Assembly (NCBI RefSeq): GCF_020283565.1
Contig: NC_060062.1
Span: forward strand, 50,552,439-50,616,438
Length of the DNA stretch: 64,000 nt
Reading direction: 5' to 3'
Source of the DNA: Trifolium pratense
Lineage: Eukaryota > Streptophyta > Magnoliopsida > Fabales > Fabaceae
The first letter of the stretch is position 1, and each line of letters starts with the position of its first letter. The notes under the pieces were generated by a model, which ran no database searches, was not told where the DNA came from, and saw nothing but the letters and a program-made list of their open reading frames with translations. Made by a program: the position numbers and the translations under genes. This document shows positions 22,169 to 32,610 of the stretch, one piece after another.

Positions 22169-24906
22169 CGAACACGCCCGACTCCCTGCGTCTGTCCTGA
22201 CGACATCTGCTTTGGTTTACCCTTCCGAGCAAGCACACTAAACATATTCTTAGTATCACCTTTGAGCTGAACTCCTATTGCTTCCCCAACCGATCTAACA
22301 TCATCTACAGCCACATGTTCATTTCCCTGCATAACAACCCAATGCTTCCAGTCATTAGAAGTCGTCGAAGACGAACCATCCCTGACTACCCCTGCCCCGT
22401 CTCTACGGCGTTGCTCAACCTTTTTCACAGCTTTTAGAGCCTCAGCGCGATCCTTACTGGGCATTCTGGCTACTTTTTTAAGGCTGGATACCGTGTGCCG
22501 AAAAACTCCCCCTCCTTTTCTCCGCTTAGAGTCCTCCTGACCACTCTTCTTAGAACCCTCACCATTGCGTTCTTTTTTGCGGGGGCACTTCCTAGCCGAG
22601 AATATCACCCCGGCCTCCCTTTGATTTTGGTCGTTCAACCACTCCCAACTCCATGGCCCCGATAACATAGAACGTGACGCACCTGGTGGGCAAGATTTTG
22701 CACGGTTACCATTAGATAGAGTCGGTAATGACCCATCACTCCCTTTGTTACCGTCATAGTACCCACTGCCATTAACTGGCGAACAAATAGATATACTGCC
22801 CTGACTTCCCTTCGAAAAAGGAGAAATCACAGAGTTGCATCCTGTACCTCTAACAACATGCTCTTCCCCCCTAGAAGGAAAATTTACTCCAAACTCTCCA
22901 ACATTCTTGCTCCCCCCCTCCCCGCCTCCTCGCAAATGAGATAATTCAAAATTCTCCTGAGATCCTAAGTCATCTTCTGCCTCCATTCCTTTTGCTAAAT
23001 TCTCAACCATAGTGTCAAGATGACGCCGAACTTCCGGGTCACCCTGACCCTCGTCATGATCGGAGTGAGACATCACAGACTCGTCGTCTTCCTCAAAAAG
23101 ACAGTTATCCTCCCCTAGAGTATAACCCCATTCCTCCACTATTTTCACCTCAATCTGAATACCGTCCACCAAAACAGTCGCGACTGTGTTGACAATTTCC
23201 AAATTAGGTGTTGCTATCGAAACCCGAGCAAAATCAAGGCGTTCCTTTTCCACTGAGCCATAATCCACTCGTAAGAACCTGCCGCAATCAAGAACGCATA
23301 ACTTGAAGAAATTCTCGTTCCAGGCTTGCAGCGGGATACCATACAAACGCACCCAGGCACCTCTTCTGTAATCCTGCGCATGGCTTTCCCAGGACATCCA
23401 GCTCGAGAAAATAATCTGAAAGAACTCTTTAGCCGAGTCGATGATTGCCTTCACATCGATTCCTGACGAGCTCCGTACGAAGACCTTATCCGCCCCCATT
23501 GGGATGATAATGACATCGTTAAAACCTGCATCCATTATTCTACTCTGCACAACTGGGACCGCCTCACCATTAAAAATAGTCGCCACTAAACCATTTTGCG
23601 CCCAGGCCACATCGTCAGGTTCCGTTTTGTAGCTTGGCAAATATATCTTCTTAACGGTTACTTCCGGTAAAACAGGAATACTCGGTGTATGTGCCCCTTT
23701 CTGCACCTGGTCATTATCGCACATTACATTCTCTTTACGTGCACCTAACGGGACCACAACCTCTCCTACCCGGACAACCCCTGATTCTCCAGAACCTCCT
23801 CTACCGGGGTCAACGTCCCTAGCAGCTCTTTTCTGAACCGATGTTCCCATAGTTTCAATACATCCTCCATTGGCTTTTAAATTCTCTGTTCGCGCTTCTT
23901 CGGCTCTATCCTCTCGCAAAGCTGGCCTATCATTACCCTTCGACAAACTAGGCCACTCTTTCTCCCTTCTTCGCCCCGCCGTATAATTATAGCGGTCAAA
24001 ACTGGCTACTCTAGCGCGAACACAGAATTGGCCAAAATTAACGTTATTCAACGCACTTAACAATTTATTAACGTCCCTCACGTTGGAGAATTTGACAAAA
24101 CCAAAGGGTTGGCCCCGTCTATTTCTCTTTTTGGGAACGAAAACATCTTCCAGCATACCACATACTTCGAAGCCTTTTCTAAGATAGAAGTTTGATAATT
24201 GGTACGGAAAATTTGTAAAATAAAACGAAACGTACCGTTTGAGCTCCGTTCCCAAATTATCATTATCTCTTTTCCTAAGCCTATGTTTCTCATGCTCACT
24301 GTTACAGCCTAAGCCTTCTCCCTCGTGAGCTTTCACACCATCACGGCTGATCAAAGCTTCAAGCTCCCTCCCATTGTTTCTCTCATGAGCTGCTTCACGC
24401 CTATGCCAATTCCCTCCCCTCTGACAGTTGACATGAAGCTCCTGATGGCTCCGATCATCCGCGTACTGCCGCCGTCCTGTAGTTGTATCCGCCGTCTGGT
24501 ACCGGTAGCGTTTAGGAAAAACAGAGCATGATCTCCGCCGTTGTTTCATCCATGAATCCCGGCGAGCTCGGTAGCAATCACGACTGTGGCTGTGACGAGG
24601 GTTCCTGCAATGATCGTGATCGAAGCGTGATGATTCAGAGAATGGTGATCGATCGTCCCTAAAAGAATGGAAACCAGTTGCAGAGATCGATTTTCTCTGG
24701 TATCGCGTTGAATGCTGTAATCTGCCATTCCTTCTTTCTGCCTGTCGGAGCTCTTTCTTCCTTCGATGACTCACCTCAGTCCAATCCCCTCCATCTGCTG
24801 GATCTCCCCCCCATTTGTGCCTCGCTTCCGGTGAAGGCGGTGACCGAAACGGCCGCCCTAAATGAGCCCTAGGGACGACGCTCCTCCCTCTCTCTCTAAC
24901 TCTCAT
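22165..24906 (-). CDS. LINE ORF1: RRM and DUF4283 RNA-binding protein
   Basis: A 913-residue protein expected to coat the element RNA and act as a chaperone. Residues 1-220 are highly basic and Arg/His/Ser-rich. An RRM lies at about 225-300, with RNP2-like FYFTNFP and RNP1-like GQPFGFVKF. A DUF4283-like block follows at about 440-570 (WVRLYGIPLQAWNENFF). The acidic and low-complexity C-terminal third ends in a basic stretch. No CCHC zinc knuckle is obvious. An in-frame TGA lies 15 bp upstream of the first ATG, which supports this start. It overlaps ORF2 by four bases. Confidence 0.9.
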   Translation of the reverse strand: MRVRERGRSVVPRAHLGRPFRSPPSPEARHKWGGDPADGGDWTEVSHRRKKELRQAERRNGRLQHSTRYQRKSISATGFHSFRDDRSPFSESSRFDHDHCRNPRHSHSRDCYRARRDSWMKQRRRSCSVFPKRYRYQTADTTTGRRQYADDRSHQELHVNCQRGGNWHRREAAHERNNGRELEALISRDGVKAHEGEGLGCNSEHEKHRLRKRDNDNLGTELKRYVSFYFTNFPYQLSNFYLRKGFEVCGMLEDVFVPKKRNRRGQPFGFVKFSNVRDVNKLLSALNNVNFGQFCVRARVASFDRYNYTAGRRREKEWPSLSKGNDRPALREDRAEEARTENLKANGGCIETMGTSVQKRAARDVDPGRGGSGESGVVRVGEVVVPLGARKENVMCDNDQVQKGAHTPSIPVLPEVTVKKIYLPSYKTEPDDVAWAQNGLVATIFNGEAVPVVQSRIMDAGFNDVIIIPMGADKVFVRSSSGIDVKAIIDSAKEFFQIIFSSWMSWESHAQDYRRGAWVRLYGIPLQAWNENFFKLCVLDCGRFLRVDYGSVEKERLDFARVSIATPNLEIVNTVATVLVDGIQIEVKIVEEWGYTLGEDNCLFEEDDESVMSHSDHDEGQGDPEVRRHLDTMVENLAKGMEAEDDLGSQENFELSHLRGGGEGGSKNVGEFGVNFPSRGEEHVVRGTGCNSVISPFSKGSQGSISICSPVNGSGYYDGNKGSDGSLPTLSNGNRAKSCPPGASRSMLSGPWSWEWLNDQNQREAGVIFSARKCPRKKERNGEGSKKSGQEDSKRRKGGGVFRHTVSSLKKVARMPSKDRAEALKAVKKVEQRRRDGAGVVRDGSSSTTSNDWKHWVVMQGNEHVAVDDVRSVGEAIGVQLKGDTKNMFSVLARKGKPKQMSSGQTQGVGRVR

Positions 24907-24907
24907 G

Positions 24908-24923
24908 ACTGAGTCGACTCAGT
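24908..24923. promoter_or_regulatory. 16-bp perfect palindrome in the LINE leader
   Basis: ACTGAGTCGACTCAGT is its own reverse complement and fills most of the 21-bp leader before ORF1. It contains paired TGAGTC half-sites like those bound by bZIP dimers. A role in LINE transcription is speculation. Confidence 0.4.
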
Positions 24924-24927
24924 TATT

Positions 24928-24943
24928 GATATTATGGGCTATT
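24928..24943. repeat. LINE target-site duplication, 5' side
   Basis: GATATTATGGGCTATT, identical to 18,341-18,356. It marks the 5' end of the LINE on the minus strand. Confidence 0.93.
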
Positions 24944-25182
24944 ATTAATGGTTCCCATAAATACCATATCAACCAAACTACCACAAAATGTAAATTGAAG
25001 CATCGGCATATGTAAAACAATAGTTCATATTGCGACAGAGATACTGCTTTGCCATATTGAGCAAACATCAAAATGCATTTAATTCATAGAATTGTTTTAC
25101 AGGTCAACCCCCCACACATAGGCCCTTATTATTTATCCTCTCTCAAGAGAAACAGTATTCTCTCCTCTTCATCCTACCTAAA

Positions 25183-25466
25183 GGTCTGTTTGGTTTGAAG
25201 TAGATGGAAGGGAGGGAGGGGAGGTAAAGAGGTAATTTTGACCAAAAAAAGTTTTTTTTATTAAATCATTTTTTTTAAATGTTTTTTATTCTTGAAAAAT
25301 AATTAAACAAGGGAATATTCAACGTTTTAGATAAAAAAAAATTCAACATTTTTTTTAAAAAAATATTTAATTCTGTCAAAAAAATTATTTAATAAAAAAA
25401 AAACATTTTCCGGTCATGATTACCCTCGCCTCCCCTCCCCTCCATCTACTTCGAACCAAACAAACC
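25183..25466. mobile_element. Foldback MITE with GGTCTGTTTGG ends (284 bp)
   Basis: The left arm (GGTCTGTTTGGTTTGAAGTA, then AGATGGAAGGGAGGGAGGGG) is mirrored by the right arm (CCTCCCCTCCATCTACTTCG, then AACCAAACAAACC), a terminal inverted repeat of roughly 40 bp. CTAAA is found on both sides (25,178-25,182 and 25,467-25,471). The interior is A/T homopolymer-rich and non-coding. Confidence 0.8.
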
Positions 25467-25471
25467 CTAAA

Positions 25472-25976
25472 GTAGGTTTTAGCAAAGTTGATTTGTTTCA
25501 ATTAAATTATCATTTTACATCTTCAATAAACATTATACTATTTTTTCTCACTTGTATCTTTAACTATTGCTTCAGGACATTAGTTAGCATTTTGCTTTAT
25601 TATACTGTGGTGGTCTTGGAAAATTTGAAAACTACCTACAAGGACATCAATTCTATATCATGAATAATGATACTCCCTCCGTCCCTAATCATAAGATGAG
25701 AGATAAAAATCATTTTCCTTTTGTTTACAATGGAGTGAATAACAAACTAACATGATATTTTAAATAATCAAATTTTATACGACATCTTATTTAAATTCAT
25801 TTTATAATAATATCTTAAAATATTTGAAAAATTAATGTAGGTAAATATCTTAAAATTACAAAAAAAAAAATTAATATAATAATTGTAATAAATATAATAT
25901 TTGTTTTTTTATTGAAGTAGCCCGGTTTAGTAGACCAAATATTTTTTATGATCAACCATTTTTAATTAAATATATA
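25472..25976. other. Spacer with a one-ended Stowaway-like fragment
   Basis: AT-rich DNA. CTCCCTCCGTCCCTAATCAT near 25,674 looks like one end of a Stowaway MITE, but I found no matching inverted end. No gene is visible. Confidence 0.4.
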
Positions 25977-26100
25977 CTCTCTCCGTCCCAAAATATAAGC
26001 AAAAGTTGATCAACAAAAGTGGATGTATCTGATCCAAATTTTTAACCAAATACATCAAGTTTTTAAACTCATTTTTACTTATATTTTAGGACAAAAAAAG
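25977..26100. mobile_element. Stowaway-like MITE (124 bp)
   Basis: The left end CTCTCTCCGTCCCAAAATAT and the inverted right end CTTTTTTTGTCCTAAAATAT pair imperfectly, flanked by TA on both sides. Non-coding. Confidence 0.65.
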
Positions 26101-26529
26101 TAAGCTTTCGAAAAATCCTAACATTGTCTATTTAATTTGGACTTAACATGGCCTAAACCATAAACCCTTGTGGGTTGGTCTACTATTCCCACCCCTAGAT
26201 GGAGAGCCAAATGGTTTGGACAGTTCTGAAACAGATTTTAATGGGTACTACCTTTCCTATTAATGTTGCAGCCTGTATTTTTCAGAGAGAGATTCCCTCA
26301 TTCAATGAGATGCTCTTTCTGTGCTTTCTCCAACACAACAAGTATCACGATCATCATTCATGCCCACTATTACACTTCTGCCCTTCATGAAGTAAATTTC
26401 TAAACAAACAAAATGGTTAATTTTAACTTTCTACTATGAATTTGAGTCTTGCATATTCTAAGTATGAATTGTACATTAAAATTTTAGATGATGCAATAAC
26501 ACTAGACACAACACCAACAAAGACGAACA

Positions 26530-27016
26530 TGTAAGAGTTAGTAGTAGGGCTGGTAATATATAATTCGAACCAACTTGTGAATATTTGAAGCTTGATTCGA
26601 TAGTTGACTCGTTGAGCATGATTTATGATCCAAATGAGTTGAACTTCAGTTAAAAATTAAGTTCGTTAAATAAATGAACTCGTTTGGCTCATGAACTAAC
26701 TCGGTTATATATATAACTTTCCAAATCTTGTACCTCGGTTCTTGCTTTTATATATTTTTTGCATACTTATGCCGGTTATATATATATTTTCCAAATCTTG
26801 TGATGTATTTTATTTTAATTTAATATTTAATTTTTCTTTTTTTAAAAAAATAGTTTAAAAGGTTAAAAATTCAATTTTAAAATTTTGACCAAAAAATTGA
26901 CTTTAAAATCATGTGATTCACTTTTTATCAAAAGAAAATCATGTGATTCACTTACCTAACGAGCCGAATCGAGTTGTTCGTAAACTTAAAACGAGTCGAA
27001 TTTAAGCTAAAAAAAA
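26530..27016. repeat. Dispersed repeat shared with 58,180-59,040
   Basis: AAGTTCGTTAAATAAATGA and surrounding DNA recur at 58,287 onward in the same orientation with moderate divergence. The sequence is non-coding and its class is unknown. Confidence 0.5.
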
Positions 27017-27018
27017 TA

Positions 27019-27143
27019 CTCATTCCGTCCCAAAATATAAGAGAAAATTGGTCAAACAAAATTAATGTATTTAGTCCATATTTTTAACCAAATAGATCAA
27101 CTTTCTTTGACCGATTTTCCCTTATATTATGAAACGGAGAGAG
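27019..27143. mobile_element. Stowaway-like MITE (125 bp)
   Basis: The ends CTCATTCCGTCCCAAAATAT and (inverted) CTCTCTCCGTTTCATAATAT pair, with TA on each side. It sits inside the dispersed repeat copy at 26,530-27,190. Confidence 0.72.
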
Positions 27144-27145
27144 TA

Positions 27146-28572
27146 GTTCGTAATGAACTCGAGCCGAGTTTCGAGCTGAATCAATTCCAGCCCCAGCTAG
27201 CTAGTAGTAATAATTTGAAAGAGAAAAAAAAAATAGTTAATCAAGGAGTAAGAATAATTGTGAGAAGTATTCGTGTTTGATAGTAAGAAAAAAAGTATAG
27301 GGTTGTAAGTGGAAAAAACAAAAAGGTGGAAGTGTAGGGGGAATTACGGTTTTAAATGCTATGTCCCAGCTTTATGCTTTGGTAGTCGAGGTTTTAAATG
27401 CTATGTTCAGATTCATGGACTTCTTTTGAAATCTTAAATACTAGTATCATCCAACACATTCTCATACTCAAACTCAAACTCTTCTTCCTTTGTGCTTACT
27501 TTGCTTCTCTTTTCTTCTCTATATATATATGGTTCATCATGATGCAAAGAAACATAGAATATTGATTGTAGTTTATATGTATTTGAAGTAGTTATTGTGA
27601 TATTGGCCTGGTTCACTCAGACCGAATGATCGATAACCACATTTGTGTGTTTGTTTTTGGTTTGATTGAGCCGTGCCAATATCTCACTACTATTTCATGT
27701 TTGCTAGTAAGGCCTATAAGAGAAGCTCATCAAACAAAAGGTTTTGTTAATTTAATTTATCACATTGTCTTGTTCTTAATTTATTTGCTTTTCACATTTT
27801 GAATTGATATACTAATGTGTTAATTTCAGTTTGGATGAATATAGGTCGTTATAACTAATCCAATGTTATGAGTTTTTTGGTCATTTGTGTAAGTGACACA
27901 ATTGCACAAATAAAAAAGATGGAAGGTTGAGGATCATATAGGGCATGTTTCAGCTTTTAAAAAATATATTTTTTCTTTGTATTTTTGAAAACGGATTTTC
28001 TAAAATCGTTTTTTAAAATATTATAAGTTTTTTTATATTCGTTTTTTCTAAATTCAAACACTAATTTTGACATCATATAACATAAACACATATTATTGCA
28101 GATCAAAACATAGTCGAAATCATATTTTTTTGAAAAAATTGTATTTCAAAAATGATTTTTATGAAAATCTATTTGAAATAGCTTCAAAATAAAATGATTT
28201 TTCGAAATTTTGATATCCAAAAAATGTTTCGAAAAAATGATCAAATACCTAAAATAACATTTTAATAATAACTATTCAAACCAAATTTTCATTTGAAGCT
28301 TTTATAGAAAATTTCTTTGTAAATTTTTTTTATTCAAAATTATTTAACACTACAAGAATCTATTTTGAAAAAATCTATAACAAATATGCCCATAATCCTT
28401 TTGTATTATAATAATAAGTATTGTACTTGGCTTCTATTGGATGATTAATTTTGAATTAGAGAATAAATAAACAGAAAGTAAAATCAAAATAAAAGAAAGT
28501 TGTCATAGTAAATATATTCAGCTCCTCTACAAGTTAGTATGAATGCATGAAACTTTGAAAAAAAAATCGTTT
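27146..28572. other. Intergenic AT-rich spacer
   Basis: No gene is recognisable. 27,950-28,370 has the long A/T runs and ATTTTGAAAA-type inverted words seen in decayed MITEs. Short frames near 27,434-27,616 look incidental. Confidence 0.4.
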
Positions 28573-28575
28573 TGA

Positions 28576-31500
28576 CACTAGTAGAAAAATGACTTTTGGT
28601 TTGGAGATACCACTACCGGTATGTGAATACCAGTAGTGAAATACATTTGACCAAAGGATTCCACTACTGATATTTTGAAAACGGTAGTGGAAAGTTCAGA
28701 GACAAGGGATTTCACTACCGGCTTTGCTAAATCCGTAGTGGAAAGTAGACACGGTGGCAATGTCGTAATTACGTGCAAAATTGTTTTAATTATCTTCCAC
28801 TACCGATCTAGGATTCACCGGTAGTGGAATCCTAATAGTGTTATTAGTTTTTTCATATTCCCACTTTCCACTACCGATCTAGCTTATCACCGGTAGTGGA
28901 ATCCTAATAGTGTTAATTATATTTTTCATTCTTCCCAATTTCCCTCATTCTGCAAACGCGAAGAAGAACACACTCTCCAATCCAATCGTCCCAATTCTAG
29001 TTCTCCCTAATTTGTTCCTCAAATCGTCCCAATTTCTTCAAATCAAACACTCTCCAATCGTTCTCCAATCATTCTCCAATCTCTCCAATCTCCAATCGTC
29101 CCAATTTCATTCGCGGTTTCATTCTCCAAACCCTAGACGGAACGACGAACCTGCAAACGCTTAATCGCCTCCAAATCTCTTCGTTTTCATTCGGTAAAGG
29201 TATGAATAAATCAAACTTCCCCCAAATTTCATTCGTTTTCGTTTTCATTCGTTTTCTGTTTATGGTTGATCTTGTTTTCATTCGTATTCGTTTTCATTCG
29301 TATTCGTTTTCATTCTTTTTCTGTTTATGGTTAATTGCTGGTAAGAAAAACACGCATTTTTCTCATTCAGTACATTTTGGTAGCATTGAATGAAGATTGG
29401 ATATTCTAAGTTCACGTTTTAAATTGTGAAGGTTTTAAATTGGATATTCGTTTTCATGTGTTTTGGGTTCCTGTTCTTCATCTCTTAGTAAGTTGTTTAT
29501 GGTTATGGTATCTCTAGCTAAACAATGGTTAAAAGAAGTGAAAAGTATTAAGCAGAAACAGAAAATAGACAACATGTGATTAGAAGAAAGTTAAGGATAA
29601 TTTTCCTTCTGGTCTTTCTATGTTAATGTTTGTTATGTGACAAAGAAAATGGTTAGTGTTTTTTTTTCCTGATGCTATGTGTTACTGATAGTGACCCAAT
29701 TTTGGGAGGGTTTTGTGTTTTTTTCTTCCACTAGTTGAATTCAAAGGTGATCTTAAGTAAAGTTACTTTTCACTTTAACACATAATAGTCTGCTTTTGGT
29801 ATTTATTGGTTGAATAATTGACTTATATTTAGGTAGAATTAATACATAATTGATTCTATCGGCGTGTAGGTAGAATTTGAATTGAATCTTCTAACTGTTT
29901 GGTCCATAATTCCATACATGTTCAGCATTATTTCGAGAGATTAGTTTCCGCAGTTATATGTAGAGAATATTGTATTTATTTGGTTTGCTTGAGCCCACTG
30001 AGTAGGAGTTTGTCTAGTCTAATTCTATTTTAAAGAGTTTTTGTTTGAGCAATAACAATCCTTTTTATTTTTTCAATTGTTTTTCTGTCAGCAGTTATCA
30101 TGTAGTTCTGGTACAAAAACAACCCAGATCATGTATGAATTGAGGGTTGATGCTTTTCTTAGATCATGTATGAATTGAGGGTTTCAATGCTTGTGCTTTG
30201 CAGGGGTGGAGCTGTTTTCTGTGTTAGGCGGTGGTTGCTGCTCCTACGTGTTGACTGCTGCTGTTTAGGGGCTGGTGTTGCTGTTTTTTGGTGTTGTCCT
30301 CTTTGTTTGAAGTTAGAAGGTTCAATCACGGTCTCATCTACAGGTACCGATTCTATTTCAAAACATATATAGAAGCTATAAACTTAGATGCAATTCAAAT
30401 TACTATGTAAAAATTCTGCTATATGCAAATTCTGTTATAGGCTATGAATTTTTATTAAAATAGGGCGAGAGAATGTTTCGCAATAGTAACAACCTAGTCA
30501 TTCCTTTAACTTAGAATGCATAAATTTCGAAACGTAGGTATGGACCGTAGTTGGATGAGAGCTAATCGATTAAGTACTGAGTACAGACATGGAGTGATGG
30601 AATTTCTACAGACATTATTTGAACTTTGTTTTTGCAAATTGGTCTATTCAATACATTGCAGCAATTTTAGTTTACACTTGTTTATTTTTATGCAAAAAAG
30701 AGAAAATTTGAGATTCTGTCAAATTTGAACACTTTCTGTCAAATTTGAGATTCTGCAGGGTGATGAGGAATTGGTTATTAGCTTTAGTTTGAGTCTTGGA
30801 AGCAGATCAGGTGATGGAATTGGTAATTTGGCTCGGGTGCATCCCACTGTTTTGGACTTGCTGTTTTGGACTGTCATGGAATTGGTAGTTTGAGTTGCTG
30901 TTTTGGAATTGGATAGAGCTAGTTTTGATTTTTGTGTATATTAGGGGGCTGTATGCTTGGAATTAGAATAGATATAATTAGTGATAATGTTAAGTTTTGT
31001 GATTTTAATGTATTGAATGTGTAACTTGTTAGGAATTGACAATGAATTGTGGAAAATAATATTCGAAATTATGACAATTTTCTTTTGCGTTATTACCTAC
31101 TAAAAGAACGTATAATTTATGCGCCGGAAGGGCGCCATATATTAATATGCAGGCACAGGAATTAAAAAAAACGAAAAAAAACAAAAAAACAAAAAAAAAA
31201 ACTAACATACCACTACTGATATTTATAACAATCAGTAGTGAAAACCATACATACCACTACGGGTATTTGTAAATACCCGTAGTGGTATCCTCAATTCTAA
31301 AAAAAAAAAATTAAAACCACACATACCACTACCGGTATTTACAAATACCGGTAGTGGAATCCCAGACTCTAAAAAAAAAAAAATGAAAACCACACATACC
31401 ACTACGGGTATTTGTAAATACCCGTAGTGGTATCCCAGATTCTAAAAAAAAAAAACTGGAAACAATACATACCACTACGGGTATTTGTTAAATACCCGTA

Positions 31501-32011
31501 GTGGTATCCCAGATTCTAAAAAAAAAAAACTGGAAACAATACATACCACTACGGGTATTTGTTAAATACCCGTAGTGGTATCCCAGATTCTAAAAAAAAA
31601 AAACTGGAAACAATACATACCACTACGGGTATTTGTTAATACCAGTAGTGGAATCCTCAATTCTAAAAAAAAAAAATTAAAACCACACATACCACTACCG
31701 GTATTTACAAATACCGGTAGTGGAATCCCAGACTATAAAAAAAAAAATGAAAACTATACATACCACTACGGATATTGAAAATACCCGTAGTGGAATCTCA
31801 TACATACCACTACGGGTATTTGTAAATACCCGTAGTGGAATCCTCATAAATTTAATTAATAATACAGTAGAAACCTGACATACCACGACGGGTATAAAAA
31901 GACCCGTCGTGGAAAGTATTGACTTACAACGACGAGTGTATTTACTACCGGCCGCGGCCAGTAGTGGAATCCCTATTTGGCCGGTAGTGGAATCCCCTTT
32001 CTGCACTAGTG
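28576..32011. mobile_element. Non-autonomous CACTA (En/Spm) transposon, 3.4 kb
   Basis: The left end is CACTAGTAGAAAAAT and the right end reads TTTCTGCACTAGTG, i.e. CACTAGTGCAGAAA when inverted. TGA flanks both ends (28,573-28,575 and 32,012-32,014), the 3-bp duplication typical of CACTA elements. Subterminal regions carry many copies of CCACTACCGGTATTT-like sequence on both strands, as expected for transposase binding. The interior (about 28,930-31,130) has leader- and intron-like texture with CATTCGTTTTC repeats but no transposase frame. It would need a transposase in trans. Confidence 0.9.
31207..31995. repeat. Array of about a dozen hairpin repeats in the CACTA right end
   Basis: Units of roughly 45-80 bp each hold a palindrome of the form CCACTACGGGTATTT, short loop, AAATACCCGTAGTGG, then an A-run. 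Examples are 31,254-31,285, 31,326-31,357, 31,399-31,430, 31,472-31,504, 31,807-31,838 and 31,883-31,912. Several units differ in stem sequence yet stay paired (CGGG with CCCG, CCGG with CCGG, CCACGACGGG with CCCGTCGTGG). Confidence 0.88.
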
Positions 32012-32014
32012 TGA

Positions 32015-32382
32015 TGAGTTAGAAATCCTCTCTATTATAGTTTTGTAGAGTTTTAAAAATCAAACACACTACTTAAAGGTTAGAGGTTCAACCTCTTCTT
32101 CTTCTAGTGTTTAGTAGATATTTTCCTTATTTTAATTTTAACTAGAAAAAAAATTCATTTTAAATACTAATTCGATATATTTATCAACAAATTAAGAAAA
32201 AATCATAAAAGATTACTGTTATGCAAAGACTTCACTAAAAAGTAGAAACAATTGACATCTCAATTATGCTGATATTTGAGTCGCTACCAAACAACTAAAA
32301 TGATAAACTTTACTATTTTTTTTACCAATAATATATATTTTCAGCATCTATTCTGAACCGTTGTGATTGAGCCGTATGTATA

Positions 32383-32413
<31 letters not shown>

Positions 32414-32516
32414 TATTGCGTTTCAATGCACTTTTTACCGTGAAATCCAAAAACTCTAATAGTATACTCCTTTCGTCTTAAAATAAATGTCACGATTCGA
32501 TAATGAACGTTATTCA
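32015..32516. other. Intergenic spacer with a TG/TA microsatellite
   Basis: AT-rich DNA with (TG)n(TA)n near 32,380-32,412. A Stowaway-like left end (CTCCTTTCGTCTTAAAATAA) begins near 32,468. No gene. Confidence 0.5.
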
Positions 32517-32599
32517 AGCCACTAGATTTGATTTAATGGTGAGGAGTTTGGGTCTTAGGTTCAATCCTTACTAGCAACATTGTAAAAATAAAAAAAAAA
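32517..32599 (+). mobile_element. Short SINE-like retroposon
   Basis: AACGTTATTCA flanks both sides (32,506-32,516 and 32,600-32,610). The insert ends in an A-rich tail and holds GGTTCAATCC (32,558-32,567), a pol III box B-like motif. Only 83 bp long, so probably a 5'-truncated or minimal tRNA-derived SINE. Confidence 0.65.
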
Positions 32600-32610
32600 A
32601 ACGTTATTCA

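Larger units (their letters stand above)
18357..24927 (-). mobile_element. Structurally complete LINE (L1-type non-LTR retrotransposon), 6.6 kb
   Basis: The element lies between two perfect copies of GATATTATGGGCTATT (18,341-18,356 and 24,928-24,943). Its A-tail reads as T at the low-coordinate end (about 18,357-18,364). It carries ORF1 then ORF2 on the minus strand, both open. The 5' leader is only 21 bp, so either the promoter is internal or a few bases were lost at the 5' end. It is clearly richer in G+C than its AT-rich surroundings. Identical target duplications and intact frames point to a recent insertion. Confidence 0.95.

Noticed and set aside
18760..24872. Many plus- and minus-strand open frames of 60-160 codons across the LINE
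   Set aside because: They are other-frame shadows of the two long, well-supported LINE ORFs in G+C-rich sequence.
25672..25900. Possible complete Stowaway MITE starting CTCCCTCCGTCCC
   Set aside because: No matching inverted right end was found; kept only as a one-ended fragment in the spacer note.
31207..31995. Possible CRISPR-like array (repeats at intervals)
   Set aside because: Plant nuclear context, palindromes with A-run linkers that are themselves repeated, and a position within a CACTA transposon end; no unique spacers.
31575..32006. Open frames on both strands over the CACTA right end
   Set aside because: They arise from translation of the hairpin repeat units.
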